Below are positions 8,654 to 17,760 of a stretch of DNA of 64,000 nucleotides, in pieces. A program made the translations under genes and the position numbers. The notes under the pieces are model-generated. The model was not told the DNA's origin. It searched no databases and was given only the letters and a program-made list of their open reading frames with translations. The stretch is from Thermosediminibacter litoriperuensis (lineage in GTDB: Bacteria; Bacillota; Thermosediminibacteria; Thermosediminibacterales; Thermosediminibacteraceae), in contig NZ_VNHO01000011.1 of assembly GCF_008124715.1 (NCBI RefSeq), forward strand, positions 27,341 to 91,340. Reading direction: 5' to 3'. Every line of letters starts with the position of its first letter. Positions within the stretch are counted from its first letter, which is position 1.

Positions 8654-8679
8654 ATAATTCACCTCCGGTATTTACCGGG

Positions 8680-10056
8680 TCAGCCGTACAGCACCTCCAG
8701 CTTTCTGACCGTATCAAAAGCTACTGCATATATATCTCCCGCACCGATGGTAAACACGCAGTCACCAGATATAACCCTTTTTGCTATATAATCGGGTATT
8801 TCTTCCTTATCGTCGATATAGGTGACATTCTTGCCCTTGCGTTTCAGAGCTTCGACGATCAGCATTGATGAAACTCCATCTATTGGTTTTTCACCGGCGC
8901 TGTAAAGACGCGTGATTATTACTTCGTCGGCATCTTTAAAAGCATCGCCGAATTCTTCCGCCAGCATTTTGGTCCTGGTATACCTGTGAGGCTGAAAAAT
9001 CACGTACAGCTTTCTTGGATTAAGTAATTTTGCAGCCTTGAGGGTAGCTTTAATTTCTGTGGGATGGTGAGCGTAATCATCTATGACCCTGACGCCGCCC
9101 ACCTCGCCGATAAGCTGGAACCGGCGCTGCACTCCTCTAAAGGCCTTAAGGGCACCGGCTATATCCTCCATCCTTAATCCGAGCCTGTGCCCTACGGCGA
9201 CGGCGGCCGTTGCATTATATATATTATGCATTCCGGGCACGTGGAGTTCCAACTCTCCCAAGCGCTCATCCCTGTAATATACTTCGAATCTTGAATTCAC
9301 TCCCTCTATTCGCACGTTTTTCGGCATGTAATCCGCTGGATAATTAATTCCGTAGGTAATGCAGGGGACATCTACGCGCTTCATCACATCTCTTACGTTT
9401 TCATTATCGGTACCGAGCAAGGCAAAGCCCTCTTCTTTAATGCTCGTTATAAATTTCCTGTAGGCTTCTTTCATCCTATCCATGTCTTTATAATGATCCA
9501 GGTGATCGTTTTCGATATTGGTTACAACGGCTATATAAGGAGTAAGTTTTAAAAAAGACCCGTCGCTCTCGTCGGCTTCAGCTACCATATACTCCCCTTT
9601 CCCGAGAGTTGCGTTTCCGCCTATGTCGTTGAGTTCTCCTCCGATAACTACCGTGGGATCCATTCCGCTTTTCTCAAGGACCAGAGAAATCATCGACGTC
9701 GTAGTGGTCTTTCCGTGGGCACCCGTAACGGCTATTCCCTTCCTGGGAGCCATCAGCATGCTCAACATGTCTGCCCGGTGGATAACCGGTATATTGTTCT
9801 TTATTGCTTCCACGTATTCGGGATTTGTCGGTGGAATAGCAGAAGATATTACCACCAGGTCGGCTCCTCTTATATTTGCAGCATCATGTCCTATAAAAAC
9901 TCTGGCGCCTTCTTCTTTTAACCGGTTCAACGCCTCGGAAAACTTGAGGTCGGAGCCGGAAACTTCATATCCCAGTTCCATGACGATTTTTGCTATTCCG
10001 CTCATTCCGGTGCCGCCGATACCTATAAAATGAATGCGTTTAAAATTGCCCAGCAA
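8680..10056 (-). CDS. murC: UDP-N-acetylmuramate--L-alanine ligase MurC
   Basis: A 458-residue Mur ligase that adds the first amino acid of the stem peptide. The Rossmann start HFIGIGGTGMSGIA, the ATP loop GAHGKTTTTSMI, the ENDHLDHY metal and lysine region, and DDYAHHPTEI in the C-terminal domain are all present. TTG start at 10056 behind GGAGAG. It is the first gene after a terminator in the murG-murC gap, so it probably has its own promoter. murC within the dcw cluster differs from B. subtilis, where it is elsewhere. Confidence 0.95.
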   Translation of the reverse strand: MLGNFKRIHFIGIGGTGMSGIAKIVMELGYEVSGSDLKFSEALNRLKEEGARVFIGHDAANIRGADLVVISSAIPPTNPEYVEAIKNNIPVIHRADMLSMLMAPRKGIAVTGAHGKTTTTSMISLVLEKSGMDPTVVIGGELNDIGGNATLGKGEYMVAEADESDGSFLKLTPYIAVVTNIENDHLDHYKDMDRMKEAYRKFITSIKEEGFALLGTDNENVRDVMKRVDVPCITYGINYPADYMPKNVRIEGVNSRFEVYYRDERLGELELHVPGMHNIYNATAAVAVGHRLGLRMEDIAGALKAFRGVQRRFQLIGEVGGVRVIDDYAHHPTEIKATLKAAKLLNPRKLYVIFQPHRYTRTKMLAEEFGDAFKDADEVIITRLYSAGEKPIDGVSSMLIVEALKRKGKNVTYIDDKEEIPDYIAKRVISGDCVFTIGAGDIYAVAFDTVRKLEVLYG

Positions 10057-10134
10057 ATTAGTTCTCTCCTTCCACCAGATCCAGTCCTCAGGTTTAAAAT
10101 ATGAATACTATATACTATGCTGAGGGTTTACCAT

Positions 10135-10196
10135 GTGTTACACTCCGGCTTTGTACAAAAATGTGGTAATTTAATATTACCACAGGTATGTAACAC
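10135..10196 (-). repeat. Inverted repeat flanking the murG terminator
   Basis: GTGTTACA (10135-10142) and TGTAACAC (10189-10196) are perfect 8-base inverted arms. They enclose the terminator hairpin at 10162-10184. The arms could extend an RNA structure or form an operator half-site pair; nothing else in the sequence decides between these. Confidence 0.4.
10162..10184 (-). terminator. Rho-independent terminator between murG and murC
   Basis: TGTGGTAAT and ATTACCACA form a 9-bp stem with a 5-nt loop. On the minus strand five T follow. It lies 40 bases after the murG stop and would split the dcw cluster into two transcription units. Confidence 0.7.
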
Positions 10197-10223
10197 TATA
10201 AATAGGCTTATATCCGGAAAATT

Positions 10224-11336
10224 TTAGTTCATTAGTAGGACAATTTCATCCAAAATTCTATCCAGTGCATCAGGTTTACCTAAATTTTTGCTGGCTGTCG
10301 ACATCTTTTGAAGGCGTTTCCTGTCGAATACCAGATCCCGGATTATGCCGTAAAGCTTTGCGCCGCTGAGATCCCAATCCTTCACAACAACGGCAGCGCC
10401 GTTTTTCTCCATGAGGTTGGCGTTATAATCCTGATGCCGGTCGGCCGCCGTGGGCAACGGCACGAGTATGGCGGGTTTTCCGGCTGCAGTTATTTCAGCG
10501 ATGGTTATGGCTCCTGCCCTTGAAATTACCAGATCTGCCGCCGCTATGGTGTTATGCATCTCGTAAACATAGGGCCTTAATTTAATATGCCCAAGAGTTT
10601 GGAGATTTATTCCTTTATTTTCCAGCTTATGGATGAACTCTTCGTAATTTTTTCGACCGGTAATGTGGAAAAGTTGAAAAGTGTTTTCGTCTTTTATTCT
10701 GTCTATAAGGTCCATTACGGCCTCATTAAGTCTTCGCGCTCCCTGGCTTCCCCCAAAGGAAAGTACGACGGGTTTACCTGCATCCAAATCAAGCTCTTTT
10801 AGCGCTTTCATCCGGTCGGCAGAAATAATTTCGGGCCTTATCGGATTGCCGGTTACCACCACTTTTTTTCGGGGGAAGAATTTTATGGAATCTGAAAAAC
10901 TTACGGCGATCCTGTCTACAAATCTAGAAAGAATCCTGTTCGTGACTCCCGGCTTTACGTTCTGTTCATGGATAAACGTTGGAATATTAAGCAGGGCGGC
11001 AAAAAAAACTACGGGGCCTGCCACGTAACCTCCGGTGCCGATAACCAGGTCCGGTTTTTCCTTTTTCAAAAGCATAAGGGATTCCATTCCGCCCAGAATC
11101 ATTTCTTTTATTGTTATAAGGTTATCCAGGGATAATTTTCTTTTAAACCCCTTCGCCCTGATTTTTTTCAGCGTAAAACCGGCCTTGGGCACAAGATCGC
11201 TTTCCAGACCCCTCTCGGTGCCAACAAAAAGTATTTCCGCATCGGGGAACCTGTTTTTCAACCCCCGGCCTATCGCTATCGCCGGGTATATATGCCCCCC
11301 CGTTCCTCCTCCTGCAATTATTACCTTTTTCGGCAT
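10224..11336 (-). CDS. murG: Lipid II synthase MurG (GlcNAc transferase)
   Basis: A 370-residue GT-B glycosyltransferase adding GlcNAc to lipid I on the inner face of the membrane. The N-terminal GGGTGGHIYPAIAI loop, HEQNVKPGVTNR in the acceptor half and the donor-binding segment SRAGAITIAEITAAGKPAILVPLP are conserved. The ATG is one base after the ftsW stop, so the two are coupled. Confidence 0.95.
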   Translation of the reverse strand: MPKKVIIAGGGTGGHIYPAIAIGRGLKNRFPDAEILFVGTERGLESDLVPKAGFTLKKIRAKGFKRKLSLDNLITIKEMILGGMESLMLLKKEKPDLVIGTGGYVAGPVVFFAALLNIPTFIHEQNVKPGVTNRILSRFVDRIAVSFSDSIKFFPRKKVVVTGNPIRPEIISADRMKALKELDLDAGKPVVLSFGGSQGARRLNEAVMDLIDRIKDENTFQLFHITGRKNYEEFIHKLENKGINLQTLGHIKLRPYVYEMHNTIAAADLVISRAGAITIAEITAAGKPAILVPLPTAADRHQDYNANLMEKNGAAVVVKDWDLSGAKLYGIIRDLVFDRKRLQKMSTASKNLGKPDALDRILDEIVLLMN

Positions 11337-11337
11337 A

Positions 11338-12438
11338 TTATTTTGCCTCCGAGTACCTAGTTATATTTAACAAGATGCCCACCTCAGCCAGTGTTATTGT
11401 CAGTGAAGAACCTCCGTAACTTATAAAGGGCAGAGGCATACCGGTGACGGGTATAGATGCGGTTACAACTGCCACATGTATTAAAAACTGAAGAGCGATG
11501 AGGCTTGTTATACCCGTAGCCATAAACTTTCCGAAGAGATCGGGAGCAAGCAAAGCTGTCTTATATCCCCGCCAGATGAAAATCGTGAACATCAATATTA
11601 CAAAAACCGCACCTAAAAACCCCAGTTCCTCTCCTATTATAGCAAAAATAAAATCCGTTTGGGGCTCGGGCAGATAAAAAAATTTCTGCCTGCTCTGTCC
11701 CAGCCCCACTCCAATCAATCCTCCAGCTCCCAGAGCGTACAGCGACTGAACAATATTATAACCCTTTCCCCGGATGTCTTCCCAGGGGTTGAGGAAAGAC
11801 AGAAACCTCACCATCCTGTATGGCTCGGTAAAAATCAGCACCAGCACGCCGATAAAGCCTATTGCTCCCAGTGAGAGCAAGTGCGACATGCTGGCTCCTG
11901 CCACGAATATCATAACCATGGAAATCATACCGATGAGCACAGTCGCACTAAGGTGAGGTTCTACGACCACCAACCCGCAGGTAATTCCGGTAACGACCAA
12001 AACGGGTAATACACCCCTAAAAAAACTTTTCAGATCTTCCTGCTTGCGCTCAAGTGCACAGGAAAGGTACACCACCATGCCCAGTTTGGCTATTTCTGAA
12101 GGCTGGATACTGAAGGAACCAACTCCTATCCAGCGCCTCGCTTCATTGATCTTCATGCCGATTCCGGGGATCAGAACCAGTACGAGAAGCAGGTACATGA
12201 CGACGAGCATCGTTCTCTCATATTTTTTTATCTTCCAGTAATCGTAGTTCATGAAATATACCATAGCAATGAGACCCAGCAAGGCAGCTACTAACTGCCT
12301 CTTTAAAAAATACAGGCTGTCTTTATGGATATAATAAGCCCATACGCTGCTGGAACTGAAGACCATTACTATTCCGAAACATAAAAGCACAAGAACGGCG
12401 AACAGTATAGCAAAATCAGGAGGTTTGCGGTATCTCAC
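11338..12438 (-). CDS. ftsW: SEDS peptidoglycan polymerase FtsW/SpoVE
   Basis: A 366-residue polytopic membrane protein with about ten hydrophobic segments. SEDS family markers are present: RRWIGVGSFSIQPSEIAKLG, the PHLSATVL segment, and the C-terminal TGMPLPFISYGGSSL. SEDS proteins polymerise lipid II with a class B PBP partner, here probably the PBP at 17761-19845. GTG start at 12438 behind GAGG. In B. subtilis the gene at this place is the sporulation paralog SpoVE; one window cannot tell FtsW from SpoVE. Confidence 0.92.
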   Translation of the reverse strand: MRYRKPPDFAILFAVLVLLCFGIVMVFSSSSVWAYYIHKDSLYFLKRQLVAALLGLIAMVYFMNYDYWKIKKYERTMLVVMYLLLVLVLIPGIGMKINEARRWIGVGSFSIQPSEIAKLGMVVYLSCALERKQEDLKSFFRGVLPVLVVTGITCGLVVVEPHLSATVLIGMISMVMIFVAGASMSHLLSLGAIGFIGVLVLIFTEPYRMVRFLSFLNPWEDIRGKGYNIVQSLYALGAGGLIGVGLGQSRQKFFYLPEPQTDFIFAIIGEELGFLGAVFVILMFTIFIWRGYKTALLAPDLFGKFMATGITSLIALQFLIHVAVVTASIPVTGMPLPFISYGGSSLTITLAEVGILLNITRYSEAK

Positions 12439-12453
12439 GGTTCTCACCTCTTG

Positions 12454-13812
12454 TCACGCCTTTAGCGAACGTACCGCCTCTTTAAAAACCCGCCCGCGCT
12501 CTTCAAAGTTAGCAAACATATCCCAGCTGGCACACGCCGGCGAAAGAAGCACTGTATCACCAGGTTCGGCGGACCTTTTTGCAATTTCCACCGCTTCACG
12601 CATGGATGCCGCCTTCTCTACCTCGAAAAAGCCCTCCTCTCTGGCAGTTCTTTCGATCTGATCGGCTGTGGCCCCTAAAAGGATAACTTTCTTCACCCTG
12701 CCGAAAAACGACCTGACAAAGGGCCTGAAATCCACCTTTTTGTCGTAACCTCCGGCTATAAGGATTATAGGACCATCCACGGCTTCCAGGGCTTTTTGGG
12801 CCGCATCCGGATTTGTTCCTTTTGAGTCGTTAATGAACTTTACGCCGTCGATAGTATCCACATATTCCATGCGGTGTTCCACCCCGCGAAAATCCTTAAG
12901 GGTCTCAGCGAGGTTGTTCAAATTCGTCTTTGTTATCCATGCAACCGCTACGGCGGCCAGGGCGTTTTCCAAGTTATGCGAACCCTTAATCCCCAGTTCC
13001 TTTGCCTTTAAAATGGGGTATATATCACCGTTTTCTCTTATGACAATTACGCCGTTTTTCACAGAAATGCCTCTTGGAAGTTCCTGTTTCCGGCTGAAAA
13101 ACACAACCCGACTCCTTGCCCTTTCCGCCAGGGATGCTACAATCGGATCATCGTAATTTAAAACCGCGAAATCTTCTTCATCCTGATTTTCCAAAATTCT
13201 GGCTTTGGCTTCTATGTAGTTTTCGAAAGTCTTGTGCCGGTTCAGGTGGTCTTCAGTTATGTTTAAAATTACGCTTATCTTTGGCTTGAAGTGTACTATG
13301 TTTTCAAGCTGGAAGCTGCTTACTTCCACAACAATGTAATCCTTACTCCCGTTTTTATCCGCTTCCTGTATCAGCGGCGTCCCAATATTTCCCGCCACCG
13401 AAATGTTTTTGCCGTCGTTTTTCAGTATCTCGCCTATGAGAGTGGTCGTCGTCGTTTTCCCGTTGGTTCCCGTAACCGCAATTACCGGTGCCTTTGTAAA
13501 CCAGTATCCCACTTCCAGCTCGCTTACGACAGGTATGTCCCTTTTTTTAGCTTCGTTCAAGAGCGGAATATCGCTGGGTACCCCCGGGCTGACCACGATA
13601 AGATCGGTATCATCCAGCAACGTCAAAGGGTGACCCCCAAGGACAAGTTTTATACCCTTTGAACTTAGCTTCTCCACGGTTTCCTCCATCTCTTTTTCCG
13701 GCCTTATATCGTTGGCTGTAACTCTTGCTCCCATTCCCGACAGTTCCACTGCCGCAGCCACACCGCTTCTTGCAAGTCCTACTATTAAAACGTTCGTACC
13801 CCTTAATTCCAT
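12454..13812 (-). CDS. murD: UDP-N-acetylmuramoyl-L-alanine--D-glutamate ligase MurD
   Basis: A 452-residue Mur ligase adding D-glutamate. Motifs: VLIVGLARSGVAAA at the N-terminus, the ATP loop TGTNGKTTTTTLIGEI, NITEDHLNRHKTFENY and NDSKGTNPDAAQKALE. Length is usual. It lies between mraY and ftsW with short gaps, in the standard cluster order. Confidence 0.95.
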   Translation of the reverse strand: MELRGTNVLIVGLARSGVAAAVELSGMGARVTANDIRPEKEMEETVEKLSSKGIKLVLGGHPLTLLDDTDLIVVSPGVPSDIPLLNEAKKRDIPVVSELEVGYWFTKAPVIAVTGTNGKTTTTTLIGEILKNDGKNISVAGNIGTPLIQEADKNGSKDYIVVEVSSFQLENIVHFKPKISVILNITEDHLNRHKTFENYIEAKARILENQDEEDFAVLNYDDPIVASLAERARSRVVFFSRKQELPRGISVKNGVIVIRENGDIYPILKAKELGIKGSHNLENALAAVAVAWITKTNLNNLAETLKDFRGVEHRMEYVDTIDGVKFINDSKGTNPDAAQKALEAVDGPIILIAGGYDKKVDFRPFVRSFFGRVKKVILLGATADQIERTAREEGFFEVEKAASMREAVEIAKRSAEPGDTVLLSPACASWDMFANFEERGRVFKEAVRSLKA

Positions 13813-13829
13813 CGTTTACCCTCCCTAAT

Positions 13830-14798
13830 CTAGTAGACCCCGGTTAAGTAAAAGAGTGCAATACCTAATAAGGCTGAGACTCCTGTAAAAATCCAGAACA
13901 CAGTGACCACCTTTACCTCGCTCCAGCCTCCGAGTTCAAAATGGTGGTGAAGAGGGCTCATTCTGAAAATTCTTTTTCCCGTAGTCCTGAAAAAAAACAC
14001 CTGCAGTATTACGGAAAGCGTTTCGAGTATAAATATCAGGCCTATAAACGCCAGGTAAAAATGAGTTCCGCTTAACACTGTGAGAGCAGATATCGCTCCT
14101 CCCAACCCTAGAGAACCGGTATCGCCCATAAATACCCTGGCGGGATAGCGGTTGTAAAGCAGGAATCCAAGGCAGGCGCCGCTGACGGCGGCACTGAACA
14201 AAGCCAAATCATCTTTACCAAGAAAAAAAGAAATCAGCGTGAATGCAAAGCCCACTACCACAACAATGCCCGACACGAGACCGTCTAAACCATCAGTCAA
14301 ATTAACGCTGTTTACCGTTCCCAGCACCACAAATATGGTGAACGGTATGTAGAGCAGACCCAGATCAATTCCCCCTTTTATAAAGGGGAAGAAGACTTTT
14401 GTAGTGCCGGGGTAAATGGTAAAAGCAAAAAAGGCGAGTATGATTGAAAGTATCACCTGAAAAAGCAACTTTTGACTGGCTCTTAACCCCAAAGACCTTT
14501 TCTTTACCACCTTAATGTAATCGTCGGCAAATCCTATCAGGGCAAAACCCGCGGTTGCTAAAAGGGCCATCAATGTGTAATAAGCCCCTTTATAAAAAAA
14601 CAGGGTAGAGAGTATAATAGCCGGTATTATCATTATACCCCCCATGGTGGGAGTACCGGTTTTTTTAAGATGCCTTTTGGGCCCGTCGCTCCTTACCGTT
14701 TGACCGAATTTGAGCACAGCTAGCATTGGAATTACGAATATACCAAGTAATGCCACCAATGTAAACGCGGCCGCTGCTGCAAGGAATGCGGTCTTCAT
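13830..14798 (-). CDS. mraY: Phospho-MurNAc-pentapeptide transferase MraY
   Basis: A 322-residue integral membrane enzyme forming lipid I from UDP-MurNAc-pentapeptide and undecaprenyl phosphate. It has about ten membrane segments, the aspartate pair GFADDYIKV, NLTDGLDGLVSG, MGDTGSLGLGG and the histidine loop SPLHHHFE. The ATG follows the murF stop by two bases. Confidence 0.95.
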   Translation of the reverse strand: MKTAFLAAAAAFTLVALLGIFVIPMLAVLKFGQTVRSDGPKRHLKKTGTPTMGGIMIIPAIILSTLFFYKGAYYTLMALLATAGFALIGFADDYIKVVKKRSLGLRASQKLLFQVILSIILAFFAFTIYPGTTKVFFPFIKGGIDLGLLYIPFTIFVVLGTVNSVNLTDGLDGLVSGIVVVVGFAFTLISFFLGKDDLALFSAAVSGACLGFLLYNRYPARVFMGDTGSLGLGGAISALTVLSGTHFYLAFIGLIFILETLSVILQVFFFRTTGKRIFRMSPLHHHFELGGWSEVKVVTVFWIFTGVSALLGIALFYLTGVY

Positions 14799-14800
14799 TG

Positions 14801-16186
14801 TTATGACCCCCTAATTAAAAAATCTACTATTTCCTCCATCTTCATAGCTCTAGATGCCTTTACTAAAATTATATCACAGTCTTCAACGAGTTCTCCGAGC
14901 CAATCCATTGCTTCTTTATTGGTGTTGAAAGTGTTGATAAAACGGGGGCTTAAGCCCGCTTCAGCAGCACCCCTTGCCAGGTCCTCTGCGTGGTTTCCTA
15001 TGCATATCAGCATATCGGTCCTGCTTGCAGCATACCTTCCTATATCCTCGTGGGCAGTTACGGCGTAATCGCCCAATTCAAGCATATCGCCCAGTATTGC
15101 GGCTTTTCTTTTGCCTTCTCCCAGTTCCCGCAAAACATCCAGAGCCGCTTTCATGGAATCGGGACTAGCGTTATAGGAATCGTCGATCACGATCGCTCCG
15201 GAATGCGATTTTTTAAACTCCAGCCTCATTTTGTTGGGTTTTAAATCCATAAGCCCACGCCGTATTTCGTCAACGCTCAGGCCGAATTCCAACCCCACCG
15301 CGATGGCGGCTAGCGCGTTATACACGTTATGAGTCCCCGCCAGTGGTATTTCAACCGAAAACTCCGGTATATCGCCTGTTACTTTGAAGCTTACCCCTCC
15401 CCGCCCCATCGATACAATATCCGTCGCCCTGAGATCGCCCTTTTCTATGCCGAAGTACACAGTCCTCGGCGTCAGCGTCCCCCTTTTCGCGTAAAGTTCC
15501 GGGCTGTCGGCGTTGAGCACCACCAGGTCATCTTTTGATAGGGGCTCAGTGATCTCGAGTTTCGCCCTGGCTATATTCTCCCTGCTTCCCAGCTTTTCTA
15601 TGTGAGAGACTCCGATGTTGGTAATAACACCAACACGCGGCTTTACAATGGCAGAAAGACGGCTTATCTCACCGAAACCGCTCATGCCCATTTCTACGAC
15701 TCCGACCTGGTGGTCCTCCAAACGAAAAAGGGTAAGCGGAAGACCGATTTCGTTATTTAAATTTCCTTCGTTTTTCAATACCCGGTAGCGTATCTTTAAA
15801 ACCGCCGCTATCATCTCTTTCGTGGTCGTCTTTCCAACGCTGCCCGTAATTGCAACAAACGGGACAGAAAAGAGAGATCGGTAAAATCCAGCCAGCCTGA
15901 GTAGAGCTTTTTGAGTATCGTCTACGAAAATCACCGGTTTTTCAAGGCCTATGTTCAGAACCCTGTCCCTTTTATCTTCAGCGCATAAGGTAGCCGAAGC
16001 TCCGGCCTCAAAGGCGTTTTTTATAAAATCATGGCCGTCGAATTTTGTACCTACCAGCGGAACAAAAAGATCTCCCTGCTTTACGGACCTGGAATCGGTT
16101 GAAACGCCCAAGATTTCCCCTGAAAACGACTTCCCCATCCGGCCGCCGGTAGCCTTAGCCACTGCTTCGTATGTTAGAGGTTTCAC
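14801..16186 (-). CDS. murF: UDP-MurNAc-tripeptide--D-alanyl-D-alanine ligase MurF
   Basis: A 461-residue Mur ligase completing the pentapeptide. The ATP loop GSVGKTTTKEMIAAVL, NEGNLNNEIGLP, NIGVSHIEKLGS and DDSYNASPDSMKAALD are MurF-specific. Its start overlaps the murE stop by four bases (ATGA), indicating translational coupling. Confidence 0.95.
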   Translation of the reverse strand: MKPLTYEAVAKATGGRMGKSFSGEILGVSTDSRSVKQGDLFVPLVGTKFDGHDFIKNAFEAGASATLCAEDKRDRVLNIGLEKPVIFVDDTQKALLRLAGFYRSLFSVPFVAITGSVGKTTTKEMIAAVLKIRYRVLKNEGNLNNEIGLPLTLFRLEDHQVGVVEMGMSGFGEISRLSAIVKPRVGVITNIGVSHIEKLGSRENIARAKLEITEPLSKDDLVVLNADSPELYAKRGTLTPRTVYFGIEKGDLRATDIVSMGRGGVSFKVTGDIPEFSVEIPLAGTHNVYNALAAIAVGLEFGLSVDEIRRGLMDLKPNKMRLEFKKSHSGAIVIDDSYNASPDSMKAALDVLRELGEGKRKAAILGDMLELGDYAVTAHEDIGRYAASRTDMLICIGNHAEDLARGAAEAGLSPRFINTFNTNKEAMDWLGELVEDCDIILVKASRAMKMEEIVDFLIRGS

Positions 16187-17640
16187 CGCTTTCTCCCCTT
16201 TTGCCTTAAAAATTCCCTGACTACCTCTCTGTCGTCGAAGGGCAATATTTTATCCCCAATTATCTGATAATCTTCATGGCCCTTCCCCGCAATCAGGATA
16301 ACATCACCGCCGGAAGCCATCTCAATAGCTCTTTTAATGGCTTCCCTTCTATCGGTTACCTTTTCGTATTTGCTCTTTTCCATTATCCCCTTCTCTATAT
16401 CATCTATAATCGCTTGCGGGTCTTCGGTCCTGGGGTTATCTGAGGTTATTATAAAGTAATCCGAGTGTTCGGAAACCACTCTTCCCATAAGGGGTCTTTT
16501 TCCCCGATCCCGGTCTCCACCCGCTCCAAAAACCGTAATTATTCTACCTCTGGCAAAAGTTTTAATCGCGTTCAGCACATTTTCCAGACCGTCGGGAGTA
16601 TGGGCATAATCGACGATAACTGTAAAATTCTGACCTTCATCTACGGGTTCAAACCTCCCGGGAACACCTCTTACCTTTTCCAGAGCTTTTGTCATGGTAT
16701 CCAGGTCGATGCCCAGAAATAGACAGGCGGAAATGGCGGCCAGGGAATTATAGACGCTGAACCGGCCCGGCACCCTGTATACTATTTTCCTTCTTTTACC
16801 GCCGGCACATACGTCGTAAGAAACTCCGTCCGAACTAATTGCGACGTTTTCCGCCCTCACATCAGCGTTTTTCTCGACGGCATAGGTCAGCACGGGGATA
16901 TTCAATTCTCGACAAAGGCGCTCGCCGCTCTCGTCGTCCACGTTGATCACGGCTTTTCGCGAGAGATCGAACAGCTTCTTTTTGGAAGCGTAGTAATCTT
17001 CAAAACTTGCATGGAAGTCCAGGTGATCCTGAGTCAGGTTTGTGAAAACCCCCACCTCGAACTTTATGTGATCCACCCTGTGCAGCTTGAGGGAGTGAGA
17101 TGAGACTTCCATAGCCACGTATTCCACTCCCTCTTTTAACATTTCCGAAAAAATCTGGTTCAATTCCAGCGATTCGGGCGTGGTGCGTTCGGCCGGCAAC
17201 AGCCTATCCTTGATCCTTATGCCTATGGTGCCTACAACCCCAGTGGAATATCCCGCCTCGTCGAGGATGGCCTTAATCAGGTATGTTGTAGTGGTCTTAC
17301 CGTTGGTGCCGGTAACACCGATCACATTCAACCTCTCAGCCGGTTTTCCGAAAAACAGCGACGATACCTCCGACAGGGCCTTTCGGCTGTTTTTCACTTT
17401 TATGTAAAGTACGTCTTCAGATAGATCAACTTCTTTTTCCCCTATAACCGCAACCGCTCCATTGCTGACCGCCTCACGTATATAATCGTGCCCGTCAAGT
17501 TTAAACCCTTGAATCGCTATGAAAAGACTGCCTTTTTCGACCTTTCGCGAATCATAAGCAATGCTGCTGATTTCGATATCCGTCGAACCCCTCACGTCTA
17601 CAATTTCGCTGAGGGTTTTTAAAAACTGACCAACCTTCAT
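16183..17640 (-). CDS. murE: UDP-MurNAc-tripeptide synthetase MurE
   Basis: A 485-residue Mur ligase adding the third stem-peptide residue. The ATP loop GTNGKTTTTYLIKAIL, NLTQDHLDFHASFEDY and YAHTPDGLENVL are present. The C-terminal specificity loop reads TSDNPRTEDP; the DNPR pattern indicates meso-diaminopimelate rather than lysine. ATG at 17640 behind AGGAAGGGA. Confidence 0.94.
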   Translation of the reverse strand: MKVGQFLKTLSEIVDVRGSTDIEISSIAYDSRKVEKGSLFIAIQGFKLDGHDYIREAVSNGAVAVIGEKEVDLSEDVLYIKVKNSRKALSEVSSLFFGKPAERLNVIGVTGTNGKTTTTYLIKAILDEAGYSTGVVGTIGIRIKDRLLPAERTTPESLELNQIFSEMLKEGVEYVAMEVSSHSLKLHRVDHIKFEVGVFTNLTQDHLDFHASFEDYYASKKKLFDLSRKAVINVDDESGERLCRELNIPVLTYAVEKNADVRAENVAISSDGVSYDVCAGGKRRKIVYRVPGRFSVYNSLAAISACLFLGIDLDTMTKALEKVRGVPGRFEPVDEGQNFTVIVDYAHTPDGLENVLNAIKTFARGRIITVFGAGGDRDRGKRPLMGRVVSEHSDYFIITSDNPRTEDPQAIIDDIEKGIMEKSKYEKVTDRREAIKRAIEMASGGDVILIAGKGHEDYQIIGDKILPFDDREVVREFLRQKGRKR

Positions 17641-17688
17641 CGATAATATTCCCTTCCTAATTTTAATTTCACCGAAAATCCTGTTTAT

Positions 17689-17727
17689 GGCGGGCAGAGC
17701 CTTTCTGTGCTTCTACCCGCCTTTTTT
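17689..17727 (+). terminator. GC-rich hairpin between the PBP gene and murE
   Basis: GGCGGG (17689-17694) and CCCGCC (17716-17721) are followed on the plus strand by six T, an intrinsic-terminator pattern facing right. No plus-strand gene is visible upstream. On the minus strand, the direction of transcription here, there is no T run after the stem, so it would be an mRNA hairpin rather than a terminator. Confidence 0.4.
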
Positions 17728-17760
17728 CTGAATAATTATTGTACTCTTCCGGAGTAATAC

